Source: CAWAYH01 sp963786195 (GTDB lineage: Bacteria; Acidobacteriota; Vicinamibacteria; Vicinamibacterales; 2-12-FULL-66-21). Taken from it: a stretch of 64,000 nucleotides of DNA. The notes below the pieces were generated by a model. The model was not told where the DNA came from. It made no database searches and worked only from the letters and a program-made list of their open reading frames with translations. How positions within the stretch are numbered: the stretch's first letter is position 1; each line of letters opens with the position of its first letter. A program made the translations under genes and the position numbers. The stretch spans positions 620,001-684,000 of the forward strand of contig CAWAYH010000006.1 in assembly GCA_963786195.1 (NCBI GenBank), written 5' to 3'. Below, in pieces: positions 31,354-42,487 of this stretch.

Positions 31354-33797
31354 ATGGATGCACTCGTACAGGACCTGGCGAATGCGCGGAAATCGTTGCT
31401 CAGGGCGCCCGGGTTCACGGCGACGGTCGTCCTCACGTTGGCGCTCGGGATCGGAGCGAACAGCGCGATCTTCAGCGTGGTGGACGCGGTCCTCCTCCGG
31501 CCGCTCCCGTTCCCCGATGCCGAGCGGGTGGTGAACGTGGCGTGGGACGGGGGTGGATATCTCCAGTCCTTGAGCTCCGTCAAGTTCCAGTACTGGCACG
31601 ACCATGCGCGCTCCTTCGACGCGATGGCGACATGGCGGTCGTTGCTGGGACGCGCGTTGACATGGAGGGGAGGTGTCGGCCGTCCGGGCGCTGGGCGTGA
31701 GCCGCGACTTCCTCCAGGTGCTGGGCTACACACCGGCGCTCGGCCGCGGTTTCGTGGCCGCCGAGCACGTGCCGGGCGGTCCGAGGGTCGCGCTCATCTC
31801 ACACGCGATGTGGCGAACTCACTTCGGGAGCGCTGCCGACGTGGTGGGCCGCACGATCCGTCTGAACGGCGAGCCGTCACGATCGTCGGCGTGCTCCCTG
31901 AGTCGTTCGCCTTTCCGTACGAGGACCGCACCGTTGGAGGTGATCGTCCCGCTCGGATTGACCGTGGACCCCAATGACGTCGCCGAGAACTGGCCGACGA
32001 TCGCCCGGCTTCGGGAGGGCGTGACGCGCGAGCAGGCGCAGGCCGACGTCGCATCGCTCACCGAGCCATTCCGCGCGTGCGTATCCGAACCAGGTGTCCG
32101 CGCGAGGACCGCGGGATGACGCTCGCGACGTTCAGCGAGCTCTACGTTGCTGACGGCGTGCGACGCGTGCTGTGGATCCTGATGGGCGCCGTCACGCTGG
32201 TGCTGCTGATCGCGTGTGCGAACGTGGCCAACCTGTTCCTCGCGCGCGCGGCGCAGCGCCGCGGGGAGATCGCCCTCCGCGCCGCCCTCGGGGCGACCCC
32301 AGGTCGGATCACCCGTCTGGTCCTCGCGGAGAGCGTGCTCGTCGCGCTCGCCGCCGGCGCTCTCGGCCTGTTGCTGGGGAGGTGGGTTGCGGGCGTGCTG
32401 GTCGCGCTCACGCCCACGGAGGTGCCGCGGATGGCGGACGTCGGCATCGACTGGCGTGTGGTGCTGTTCACGTCGCTCGTCTCACTCGCCACGAGTCTGC
32501 TCTTCGGGGGCGCGGCGGCCTGGCCCGAGGCCCGCGCCCGGCTGTCGGACGTGCTGAAGGAGAGTGCGCGAGGACGCTCCGGCGGAGGTCGGGTTCGCCA
32601 GGGCCTTCTCGTCGCGCAGTCGGCGCTCTCGATGGTGCTGCTCGTCGGAGCGGGCCTCCTGGTGGTGACGTTGATCGGCCTGACGACGGGTCGACCTCGG
32701 CTTCGATCCCGATGGCCTCGTGGCCGTCCGGCTCCCGTCGAAACCGGCAGAATACGAGACGTCCCGCGAACTCTGGGCGTTCGAGCAACGGGTGGTGCAG
32801 CAGCTCGAAGGCTCTCCTGTCATCGCGTCGATCGCGGCCGCGAGCAGTCTGCCGCTCGAACGGGGCATCAACACCCCGATGTCGATCGGCGGCCGTCCGG
32901 ACGTCTGGGGCACAGTCGAGTGGCGTGCCGTGACGCCGGGCTATTTCCGTACGCTCGGCATCGCAGTGCGGGCGGGCCGAACGTTCGAGGACACCGACGC
33001 GGAGGGCGGGCCGTCTGTCGCGATCGTCAACGAGGCGTTCGCGCGCAGGTACTTCCCCGGCGAGAGCCCGATCGGCCAGCGAATCGAGGTCGGCCGCGTC
33101 CGAGGCAGGTTCATCGATCCGTCGCTCGCGGGTCCGGGCGTCGAGATCGTGGGGATCGTCGCGGACATCCGCGAGGTGTCCCTGCGCGCCGAGCCGCGCC
33201 GCACGATCTACGTGCCACAGGCGCAAGCCCCGACCCGTCTGTCGAACGTCACTGGGCACGATGCCCGTGTTCATCGCCAGGGGCCGGTCGGCTGAACGAG
33301 ACACGGAGCGCGCGCTCACGCAGGCGCTCCGCGCGGTGGATCCCGGGCTCCCAAGGCCCCAGGTGTTTCCACTCGACGACGTCGTGACGCGCTCGCTTGC
33401 CCGGGAGCGTTTCGGCGCGACGCTCCTTTCGGTGCTCGCCGCACTCGCGCTCGCACTGACGGCGTTCGGCATCTACGGTGTGCTCGCCTACACGATCCAG
33501 CAACGGCGCCGCGAGATCGGGATCCGGATGGCGCTCGGCGCCAGCGGCCAGCACGTCGCGCGCCTCGTGATGGTGCAAGGGATCGCGCCCGTGCTCGTCG
33601 GGATCCTGCTGGGTGTCGCGGGCTCCCTGGGTCTCTCCCGCGTCGTGGCCGGTTTCCTGTGGGGCGTCACGCCGACCGACCCGACGACGCTCGTTACCGT
33701 GGCGGCGATCCTCCTCGGCGTGGCTCTCGCTGCGAGCTGGATGCCCGCGCGCGAGGCGGCGGGCGTGGATCCGCTCATCACGCTGCGGTGCGAATAG
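31354..33797 (+). pseudogene. ABC transporter permease, acidobacterial orphan type, about six frameshifts
   Basis: About 810 residues when joined. ATG 31354 has a GGAGG SD. The start reads KSLLRAPGFTATVVLTLALG with LRPLPFPDAERVV. The periplasmic core is broken at about 31665, 31880, 31945 and 32095; the central FtsX block (LLIACANVANLFLARAAQR; GEIALRAALGATPGR) is intact; further shifts fall near 32700 and 33255. The C-terminal FtsX domain (RRREIGIRMALGASGQHV) ends at 33797 with GVDPLITLRCE. As with the other permeases here there is no ATPase partner. It converges with the TonB-dependent receptor gene. Literal reading makes it a pseudogene; the conserved blocks between shifts argue for sequence error. 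Confidence 0.82.
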
Positions 33798-33848
33798 GAG
33801 ATCTGTGGACTCAGCGACCGAAGACGCTGCCAGCGATCGATCGCCGCA

Positions 33849-36068
33849 TCACGGCAGGAACAGCCGCAGGCCGACGCGGACGGTTCTCGGCCACCCGATC
33901 GTCCGGACGGGCGTCCGGCCGACGTCTGTACTCCACGTCGAAGATGTTCTCCACGCCGAGGAACAACTGCAGCGTGCGCGAGAGCGCGCGCGTCGCGGAT
34001 GCGTCCGCCACGACGTAGTCCTCGAGCGTCAGCTCGTTGAGATCGTCGTCGAACTGGTCGCCGACGAAGCGGATCTGCGCGGAGACGGTGGCGATCCGCG
34101 GCGCGTCGCCGATGACGCCCGGCGCCGATGTGATACCGCGGCACCTGCGGCACGCGATTGTCCTGGATCGCAGGCTGCTTGGGCGTGTTCGTGAAGTGCG
34201 CCGACGTGAACGCCCCGAAAAGCGTCAGCGTCACGCGCGGATGCGGCCGGATGTCCCCTTCGACCTCGACGCCCGGACGATCCGACCTGGTCGGCGTTCT
34301 GCCGCTCGCGCGTGATGAGGGCCGGCGTCGACGACAGCGTGATGTTCGAGATCGCGCCATCGAGCACGTTGTGGAATGCGGTCACGCGCACGGACGCGCG
34401 GCCCGTTCCGAAGAGCACGCCCCCCTCGAAGCTCGTGAGGCGTTCCGGCGCGAGCAGCGGGTTGGGAATCGTGACCGCATTTCCGGCGCGGAAGCCACGA
34501 TAGAGCTCGTTCAAGGTCGGCGTGCGATACGCGCGCGACCAGCCGACCTGCAGCGAGCCGGCGGAGCTGAACTGCCACATCAGCGAGACGCGCGGGCTGA
34601 AGAAACCCCGCGACTGCGTCGACGTCCACCGATCGCCGCGGGCGCCCAGCAGCAGCGACACGTCCCGGCCGAGCCCCAGCCGAGCCTGGCCGAAAACGCC
34701 GACGCTGCGCTCGTCGACGTCGACTGTGGAGGAGCTTGCCGCCGGACCGACGACCGGGTAGCGCGTCTCGTGAATGTCCGACGTCGTCGCACTCCCGTCG
34801 GCGCCCAGGACGAAATCGTGCGCCTTCCAGGTGCGCATCCACTGCCCGCCTGCGCTGACGAAGTCGGTGGGGATGCGCTGATCGTTGGTCAGCCGCTCGG
34901 TCTGGCGATCCGCAGCGACGGACGAAAACGTCTGAAAGTATTCCTGGTTTCCGCCGCTGACACGCGCGGTCCACAGTCCGCCGGCGAGCGGCCCGCGCGC
35001 GTCGCCTGACACCTGCAGCCACTCTGTGTCGTTCACCTGCATTGGAGTGCCGTTGCCCCTGTCCTCCGCAGCGGCGTTCACACGGAACGTCGCGCGCCAG
35101 GATCCCGCACCGTATCCAGCGGCACCGAAGCCGGATCGATAGTCGCTGTCCGCGCGTACGTCCACGGCGCCGCGCTCGTCAGCGGCGACGATGAATGCGC
35201 CGTCAGTGCCTTCCCACTCGCCGCCGCCGGACACGGACCAGTTGCCGATCCGGTCACCGCCAAAGCCGGACCCGCGTACTGTCTCGTGCGATCCGCCTTC
35301 GAACACCGCGCGAACGCGCGGGCGATCGGTGTCGAACGTCAGCACCTGAATCACGCCGCCAAGCGCGTCGGCGCCGTACACATCCCCGGCCGCACCGCGC
35401 ACGACCTCGACGCGATCGATCGCCGCCAGCGGAATGCGATTCCAGTAGACCCAGCTCCCGAACGGATCGTTGAGCGACCATCCGTCGGCCACGACGAGCG
35501 TCCGGCTCGCACCCGATCCGGAGACGCCGCGCAGCGTGACGCCCTGCGTCGTGGGGTTCGCAACGCGCGACGACGACCGGCGGAAGAGGCTGAAGCCGGG
35601 CGTATTCCGCAGCGCGTCGTCGATCGCGCCAGCGGCGGACGTCAACAGCTCGGCGGACGACACGACCGACGAACTATTGGGAGTGTCGAGCGACGAGCCG
35701 CGCGACGCGGTGACGGTGACGGACTCGGAGAGCGGACGTGGGTAGAGGACGACGCGAACCGCGCGAACGACGCGGCCGCCTTCGAACGGCGTCGCGGCCA
35801 CGGCGAAGCCGGCCGCGCGCACGCGGATGGTGCCAGCGCCGGGCGGAATGCTCTCGATGTTGAACCGGCCGTCGACGCCAGATTCGGCCGTCAGCGACTC
35901 GCCATTGATGTCCAGCGTGATCGCCGCGCCGGCAACGGGCGCACCAGACGCGTCGACAACGACCCCTTCGACGACGCCGACGCGTTCATCGCGTGGATAC
36001 TGGCCGGCCACGGCGAGCGCCGGCACGGCAAGGCAGGCAAGGGTGATGAATGACACCGCCCTGAGCAT
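33849..36068 (-). CDS. TonB-dependent receptor with N-terminal carboxypeptidase-regulatory-like domain, about three frameshifts
   Basis: About 740 residues. After a signal peptide comes a CarboxypepD_reg-like beta domain (VEGVVVDASGAPVAGAAITL), then the plug domain from about residue 115 (LTSAAGAIDDALRNTPGFS; TTQGVTLRGVSGSGASRTLV; VEVVRGAAGDVYG), then an outer-membrane beta barrel with SRAYRTPTLNELYRGF near 520. Shifts lie near 34285, 34120 and 33915. With the last one corrected the protein ends RTVRVGLRLFLP at the stop 33849-33851, a normal barrel-like terminus; other frames give no such ending. It should import a siderophore, vitamin or oligosaccharide; the ligand is unknown. There is no clear SD before 36068. 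Confidence 0.87.
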
Positions 36069-36116
36069 GGGGGGTGATTGTACCTCGGCGTTCGGGGCTC
36101 GGCGCTCGGGCTCGCT

Positions 36117-38556
36117 TCACTCCGCTTTGAGCGCGACGAGCGGATCGACCTGGAGCGCGCGGCGTGCCGGCAGGTAGCTGGCGAGCAGCGCGACCGCCAC
36201 GGCGAGCACCGACACGACGGCGAACGTCCCCGCGTCAGTCGGCTCGATGCCGAACAGCAGCGTTTCGAGCAGGCGGCTCAATCCGAACGCGCCGCACAGA
36301 CCGAGGACGACGCCGGCGCCCGCCAGGAGCAGCGCGCGGCCCAGTACGAGACCCGAGGACGTCACGCGGCGCGGCCCCCAGCGCCGTCCGGATGCCGATC
36401 TCGCGCGTGCGCTGACCGACCGAGTAGGACATGACGCCGTAGATCCCGATCATCGACAGGAACAGTGCGACGGCGCCGAAAACGCCGAGCAGCAGCGCGT
36501 CGAAGCGCGGACGCGCCACGGACTCCGACACCACCTGCTCCATCGTCTTCATCTGACCGACCGGCAGGTCGGGGTCACTCGCCTGGATCGCGGTCCGGGC
36601 CGCGGCGGCGACGCTGGACGGATCGCCCACCGTGCGGACCGTCAGCGCCAGCATGCCGGAGGGTTCCTGCACGTGCGGCAGGTAGATCTCGGCCGGCGCG
36701 CTCGTTTTGAGCGACCCATGGTGCACGTCGCCCACGACGCCGACGATGGTGATTGGCGGGCTGAAGATGATCGTGATCTGCTTGCCGATCGGATCCTCGT
36801 CTGCGAAGAACTGTCTCGCCAGCGTGGCGTTGATGATGGCGACCGGAGGGGCCTGCGACTCTCCGAACCGCGGAGGCAACGGCTGCCGCCCGTACCACCG
36901 GATCAGGGGAACCGCCAGGCGCGCGTCGATGTCCGAGAAATGGCGGCCCCGCAGGAGCGGAATCTCCAGGGTGCGGAAGTAGTCGGCAGTGACGGAACGG
37001 CACGACGCGCGGGGCACACGGTCGGGCGTCGGATCCGGACGTCCGACGATCACGAACGGAATCCTGTTTTCCGCGCCGGTGAGCGGCAGGACGCTCGTCG
37101 CGCCGGCTGCGCGGACGCCCGGCAGCGCGCGAAGCCGTTCCAGGATGCCTTCGTAGGCGCCAATCACCTGCTGCGGCGTCGAATAGCGCGACCCAGGTAA
37201 CTGGAGCGAAACCGTCAGCACGTTCTGCGCGTTGAAGCCCGGGTGCACCGCCACGAGCCGGACGAAACTCTGCAGCATCAGACCGGCGCCCGCGAGCAGG
37301 ATCACGACCATCGCCACTTCCGACACGACGAGGGCGCCCCCGAACCGGCCGCCGGGCACGCCGCCCGCGCGCGCGCCCGGGGTCATCCTGATCACGCTCG
37401 TCCTGGAGCTGCTGAGCGCCGGCAGGAATCCGCTCAGCACGCCGGTGAGGAGCGACAGGCCGGCGCTGACCGCGAGCACGCGGCGATCGATCGTCATGTC
37501 CTGGATCCGCGGCACGGCGATGGCCGTCACCGCGGGCAGCAGATCGACGATCCACGCGGCCAGGAGCAGCCCCGCCGCGCCGCCGAGCAGCGACACGATC
37601 AGGCTCTCGGTGAGCAGCTGCCGCACGAGGCGGCCGCGGCCCGCACCCAGTGCAGCACGGATCGCCATCTCCTGCTGACGGGCCGCCGCTCGCGTCATCA
37701 GGAGGTGCGCGACGTTGGCGCACGCAATCAGCAGCACGAATCCAACGGCCCCGAGAGCGATCGTCAGCGGCCATTTCGTGCCGCCAACCACATCGTCGTG
37801 CGTCCACTCGACACGAACGCCGTGCCCCGCGTTGAAGGCCTGGTTTTTCTCCTCGAGGCGGCGCGAGATGACGTCGAGATCGGCGCGCGCGCGTTCGATC
37901 GGCACGTCGCGCTTGAGGCGCGCGATGACGAACAACGAATGCCGGCCGACCCGCTGGATCTCGAGCGGCACGTCGAGCGGCACCCAGAGATCCGGATCCA
38001 GATCGCCGCGTGGCGCCATGACGCCCACGACCTCGAATGACTCGTCGTCGAGCGCGATCGTCTGCCCGACGATGCCCGGATCCGAGCCGAAGCGCCGCTG
38101 CCACAATCCGCTGCTGAGAATGACGACGCGATTCGCGCCGGCGCGATCCTCGCCCTGCCGGAACGCCCGGCCATGCGCAGCCGTCACGCCGAGCACGTCG
38201 AAGAAATTCGCCGACACGAACATGGCGTTGACGGCTTCGGGATCCCGGCGTCCCGTGACGTTGAACCGCCCGGCCTGCCATGTCGCCATCCCGTCGAAGA
38301 CAACGTTCTGATCGCGCCACTCGGCGAACTCATGGCCCGAGATGCGGCCGAGGCCGCCCCTGAAGAACTCGTGGACGTTCACGAGGCGATTCGGCTCACC
38401 GTAGGGCAACGGCCGCAGGAGGACGGCATTGATCAGGCTGAACACGGCCGTGTTCGCGCCGATGCCGAGCGCCAGCGTCAGCACGGCCACGAGGGTCAGT
38501 CCACGGGCGCGGGCAAGCGTGCGCACGCCGTATCGGATGTCCTGCCAGAGCGTCAT
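36117..38556 (-). CDS. ABC transporter permease, acidobacterial orphan type, one frameshift
   Basis: About 812 residues. ATG 38556 follows GAGG and opens TLWQDIRYGVRTLARARGLT, the canonical start of orphan permeases; open frame upstream to 39378 is antisense to the kinase gene and is not part of it. The MacB core, central FtsX block (LLIACANVAHLLMTRAAAR; QEMAIRAALGAGRGRLVRQL) and second periplasmic domain are intact. One shift near 36367 interrupts the last FtsX domain, which resumes as GLVLGRALLLAGAGVVLGL and ends DPLVALKAE at 36117. The substrate is unknown. The Ser/Thr kinase gene lies upstream on the same strand, separated by a hairpin repeat. Confidence 0.87.
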
Positions 38557-38706
38557 CGGGAACCTCGGATGGCGGCGAAAGCACAAGGGGTGCCAGCGTT
38601 TTCGGCGCACGCGAGCGCGCTTCCCGTGACGAAACGGGTGACGAGCCTGCGGCGCCAGAGGCGCCATCCCGCCCGCGGCCACCGAGTGTCCGAGTTCGCA
38701 CAAGTA

Positions 38707-38842
38707 GAGGCAGGGAGGGGACGGAGGGAACGGAGGAAGAGCAACACACGGAGGCACGGAGACACGGAGCAGATTTGTGTTTTCCTGAAAGACGAACCTC
38801 CGCGTCTCCGTGCCTCCGTGTTTATCGTTCTCCGTTCCCTCC
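38707..38842. repeat. long inverted-repeat element, copy 1 (ACGGAGGCACGGAGACACGG type)
   Basis: The left arm (about 38722-38769) and right arm (about 38797-38842) are nearly perfect reverse complements of about 45 bp, built from words such as CACGGAGGCACGGAGACACG. The loop of about 27 nt contains TTTCCTGAAAGAC. The right arm encodes the last residues and stop codon (38822-38824) of the Ser/Thr kinase. A second copy is at 45405-45553. Confidence 0.88.
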
Positions 38843-41698
38843 AAGCTTGGCCAGCCGCTCGCGCGCCACCTTGAGCAGCACGAGGTCGGCGTCGCCGCCC
38901 TTCCACAACTCGAGGAGCTTCGCGTAGACCCGGCGCGCGTCGTTCGGACGCTTCTCCTGCTCGTACAACCGCCCCAGCGCGACGTGCGATTCGAACCAGA
39001 TCTCCTGCAGCTCCCCGGCGAGCAGCGGCTTGCGCAGGAACTCCTCGTACGATGCGATGGCCTCGGGCAGACGTCCGGAGAGTGCGTACGCGTTGGCCAA
39101 CGATTCGGTTGCCTCCAGCCTGAGCACTTCGCGCACGGGGCCGAGAAGCTCGATCGCCCGCGTCGGCCGGCCGGAAGCCATCGCGATTTCGGCTTGCGCG
39201 TATTCGAGGTTCGCACGGTCTTCAGCGGTATTGCGGGCGACTGACGAATCCGCAGTCGCGCTCCCCATCGTCTTCTCCATCCTCGCGACCAGCTGGGCGG
39301 CCTCGCGAATCCGGCCGCGCCTTGCCAGCGTTCGAACCGGTCTGTACAGCCAGCCCGGTGATAGAGACAACCGAGCAATCAGCCGATGTGCTTCCACCCA
39401 GGCGGCGTCAACCTGCGCGGTCTGGTTTCGCGCCTGCAGTGCCGTGATGTGGAACATTCGATCGCGAAACTCGCTGACCTCTTCCCGGAATCCCTGATCG
39501 ATGACGATGGCCTCACGCAGCTGGTCGGTCGCGCTGGCGTAGCGCCCGCGATACATGTCGAGCAGCGCGCGCGAGCGGTAGCCCTTCGCCCTGTCCGCGC
39601 CCGAGCCGTCCTTCTTCATGCGCTCGAACACGTCTTCGGCTTCCGAAAAACGGCCGATGCGGACGAGCGTGAACCCGTACTCGTGATTGATGAAGGGACC
39701 GAAGAAGAGGCGCTGATCGAGTGCAAACGCCTTCTGATAGGTGGGGACGGCGGCCTCGTAGTCCTCCATGATGGAGTAGACGCCCGCGAGATTCACCAGC
39801 GCCGACGAGTCCTCGGGCCGCAGCCGGAGCGCTTCTTTGAAACCCCTGGCGGCTTCCGCCGGCTGATCGAGCGCGGCCATCTGCGTCCAGGCGAGACGGA
39901 ACCAGGCGCGGCTGTCGTCCGGGTACTGCGCGAGATACGTCTTGTAGGCATCGGCGGCTCGAGCCCGATTGCCGCGCGAGTCTTCCGCGATCGCCTGAAT
40001 CCAGAGCCGCTCACGAAGGCTGAGGCGATCGGTGAGCTGGAGCGCCGTTGCCATCAGCCGCTCCCCTTCCTCGCGCGCTGCCCGCCCGCTGGACAGGTAA
40101 TAGCGGCGGCCGAGCTCGGCGTAGGCCAGCGCGAAGTCCGGGTCGAGCGCGATCGCCTGGCGCAGCAGCTCGTTGGCCGTGCGGGAATCGCGACCCTCGA
40201 GAAACATACCGTCCGAGTAGAGCTTGAGCGCCTCGAGCGACGCCGTCGTGACCTTCGGCAGCGGCTGCGCCTGCGCGGACAGGCCCGCGAGCGATTCGCC
40301 GAGGCTGCTGCGGACCCGGGTCGCAAGCTCGCCCAGCGCATCGAGCACACCATCCTTGCTCCTGGCCTGGACGGAGTCCGTGAGCACGGCGGTGCGCGTC
40401 TGCGGGTCGATCAACCGCGCGGTGATCGCGTAGACGTTCCCGAGCTGCGCGATGTCACAGGCGAGGACTCCACGGATGCCGTCGCGCACCGCAACTTCTG
40501 AGGCGAGCTCGGCGTCGAGACGTCCCGGCTTTTTCTGCATGCGCTGCAGCGTCATCCCCACACGATCCGGTGGATACACGTTGACGTATTGCGACTGGGC
40601 GATGGCCACTTCGAGCGCGAGGCGCAGCGACTTGTCGAACACCGGATCGTTCGTCAGGTTGTTGAAGTCCGCGACGACGATCCAGTCACGCGCCTGAAAT
40701 GCGAGCGCCGGTTCCGGCGCAAGGAACGGGAGCGGACGGATCCAGTTGATGACGTACACACACGCGAGCAGCGCGGCGATGGCGGCCGCGACTTGGATCC
40801 ATCGCCGCCGGCGCGGGCGTGCGGACGGCGCCGCGACGGTTGCCGGTTTCCTGACGGCGTCGAGCTCGAGCCTGACGTCGCCGAGCGACTGATACCGCCG
40901 CTCGCGATCCTTGTCGAGGCAGCGGCTTACGACGTGGGCCAGCAGCGGCGGGATGTCCGGAACGGCCTGCTCGAGAGAGGGCGGCGTGTCGTTCAGGATG
41001 GCGTGCGCGGTATCGAGCGTCGAGGAACGCTTGAAGGGATTCGTGCCCGTCAGGAGCTCGTAGAGCAGCATGCCGAACGCAAACTCGTCCGATCGCGCAT
41101 CGATCGATTCGCCGCGCAGCTGCTCCGGGGACATATAGGCGGGCGTCCCGGTGAGCTCGCCAGGCAGACTCACCGTCATCGCAGCGATAGTCGAATCAGC
41201 GGCGGCCAGCGGCGCCGCGAGACGCTTCGCGACGCCGAAGTCCATCACCTTGACGTGGCCGTCAGAGGCGAGCATGACGTTGGCCGGCTTGAGATCGCGA
41301 TGAACGATGCCGCGCGTGTGGGCGAGGTGCAGCGCCTCGGCGATCTCGCCGCCAATGCGCGCCGCCTCGTCAGGATCGAGGCGGCGGCCGCCGGCAAGGC
41401 GCTCCTTGAGCGTCACCCCCTCCACGAACTCCATCGCCAGAAAGGCCCTGCCGGCCTCCTCGCCGACCTCGTAGACCTTGCAGACGAACGGGTGATCGAG
41501 CTGCGCGGCGGCGCGCGCCTCGCGCAGGAGGCGCCGGCGCCCTTCGACTTCGTCCGGCCCGCCCGGCGCGCCGGACAGCAGGAATTTGAGCGCAACTTTC
41601 CGGTTCAGCGTGAGGTCTTCCGCGAGGTAGACCTCACCCATGCCGCCCTCGCCAATGCGGGAGAGGATGCGATAGTTCGCAAAATCGGGTGCTGACAT
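38822..41698 (-). CDS. membrane Ser/Thr protein kinase with C-terminal TPR repeats
   Basis: 958 residues, intact. The N-terminal kinase domain (about 8-270) has the glycine loop IGEGGMGEVYLAED, the VAIK-like Lys in VALKFL, HRDLKPANV near 132, DFGVAK near 150 and the activation-loop end GTPAYMSPEQL. A single transmembrane helix lies near residue 300 (WIQVAAAIAALLACVYVI). The extracytoplasmic part (330-950) starts with a segment like an adenylate-cyclase-associated alpha/beta region (WIVVADFNNLTNDPVFDKSL) and continues in many TPR units. This architecture is common in Acidobacteria; the TPR part probably senses or binds proteins. The last residues GGNGER and the stop lie inside hairpin repeat copy 1. 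Confidence 0.9.
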   Translation of the reverse strand: MSAPDFANYRILSRIGEGGMGEVYLAEDLTLNRKVALKFLLSGAPGGPDEVEGRRRLLREARAAAQLDHPFVCKVYEVGEEAGRAFLAMEFVEGVTLKERLAGGRRLDPDEAARIGGEIAEALHLAHTRGIVHRDLKPANVMLASDGHVKVMDFGVAKRLAAPLAAADSTIAAMTVSLPGELTGTPAYMSPEQLRGESIDARSDEFAFGMLLYELLTGTNPFKRSSTLDTAHAILNDTPPSLEQAVPDIPPLLAHVVSRCLDKDRERRYQSLGDVRLELDAVRKPATVAAPSARPRRRRWIQVAAAIAALLACVYVINWIRPLPFLAPEPALAFQARDWIVVADFNNLTNDPVFDKSLRLALEVAIAQSQYVNVYPPDRVGMTLQRMQKKPGRLDAELASEVAVRDGIRGVLACDIAQLGNVYAITARLIDPQTRTAVLTDSVQARSKDGVLDALGELATRVRSSLGESLAGLSAQAQPLPKVTTASLEALKLYSDGMFLEGRDSRTANELLRQAIALDPDFALAYAELGRRYYLSSGRAAREEGERLMATALQLTDRLSLRERLWIQAIAEDSRGNRARAADAYKTYLAQYPDDSRAWFRLAWTQMAALDQPAEAARGFKEALRLRPEDSSALVNLAGVYSIMEDYEAAVPTYQKAFALDQRLFFGPFINHEYGFTLVRIGRFSEAEDVFERMKKDGSGADRAKGYRSRALLDMYRGRYASATDQLREAIVIDQGFREEVSEFRDRMFHITALQARNQTAQVDAAWVEAHRLIARLSLSPGWLYRPVRTLARRGRIREAAQLVARMEKTMGSATADSSVARNTAEDRANLEYAQAEIAMASGRPTRAIELLGPVREVLRLEATESLANAYALSGRLPEAIASYEEFLRKPLLAGELQEIWFESHVALGRLYEQEKRPNDARRVYAKLLELWKGGDADLVLLKVARERLAKLGGNGER

Positions 41699-41750
41699 CC
41701 CGGCTGGAAGGCTGCCATCGTACGTCCCGGACCCGTTGAACGCAAGGGAT

Positions 41751-42392
41751 CTAGCGTCCGTCCGCGATCCAGGTGAGCGACAGCGTGAGCAGGCCGCCGG
41801 GCTCGAGATCCTGGTCCTTCAGCACGGCCACGGTCCCTCCCTTTATGATGTCGAACCCGCTCGCCGCAACGAAACGGCCGTGCGTCAGCACGATCTTGTA
41901 AGCATCGAGTTCCTCGACCAGGGCCACGGCCGGAGTCTCTGGATCCGGCGCGTTATCGACGACTGACAGGTCGATCTCGAGCGTCAGGGTGCTGCATGCG
42001 CCGCGCTGTTCGAGGCTCACACGGCCAGGCACGCCAAATTCGGCCAGCAGGCGGTCGGCGAGCCGATCGACGCGATCGAATCTCGCCTCGGAGAGGATCG
42101 TGTAGGGGCGGTCCGACCGCAGGCGTCGGGTATCGACCGTCTGCGGGTTCAGTCGCCGGAACCCCTCGGCGATCGGATGATGGTCGGCCTCGAGGGCGTC
42201 GAGAAAATTTCGCTCCTCCACCCACCGTTTCGACGCGTCGGCCTCGTCTGATCGAGCGTCGCGTTCGAGCACGCTCCACACCACGCCGCCGTCTGGCGAG
42301 AGATAGAGACGATGCGTGGTTTCCTTCACGATGCAGCCGCTCGCGCCGAGGGTCGCGGCCGCCAGAATCAGACCGGGCAGATACGGTTTCAT
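41751..42392 (-). CDS. predicted lipoprotein of unknown function
   Basis: 213 residues with an AGGAGA SD before ATG 42392. The N-terminus is a lipoprotein signal (LPGLILAAATLGASGC, lipobox ASGC, lipidated Cys near residue 20). The mature part is acidic with alternating short beta-like and helical stretches; no known domain is recognised. It contains RLYLSPDGGVVWSVL early on and ends LLTLSLTWIADGR. It sits divergently from the ECF sigma factor gene (95-bp gap) and could be a sensor or target of that system, but only position supports this. Confidence 0.75.
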   Translation of the reverse strand: MKPYLPGLILAAATLGASGCIVKETTHRLYLSPDGGVVWSVLERDARSDEADASKRWVEERNFLDALEADHHPIAEGFRRLNPQTVDTRRLRSDRPYTILSEARFDRVDRLADRLLAEFGVPGRVSLEQRGACSTLTLEIDLSVVDNAPDPETPAVALVEELDAYKIVLTHGRFVAASGFDIIKGGTVAVLKDQDLEPGGLLTLSLTWIADGR

Positions 42393-42487
42393 GACGTCTC
42401 CTGAGAATCACGGGCTTTTGTCGCCCTGTCAGAAGAGACGGCATCCGCCTGGAAGACCGAACGCGGGCGGTGATAAGGTGTCCGCGG

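Noticed and set aside
38557..39378. N-terminal extension of the permease frame to 39378
   Set aside because: The extension is antisense to the kinase and crosses the hairpin repeat; the canonical permease start is at 38556.
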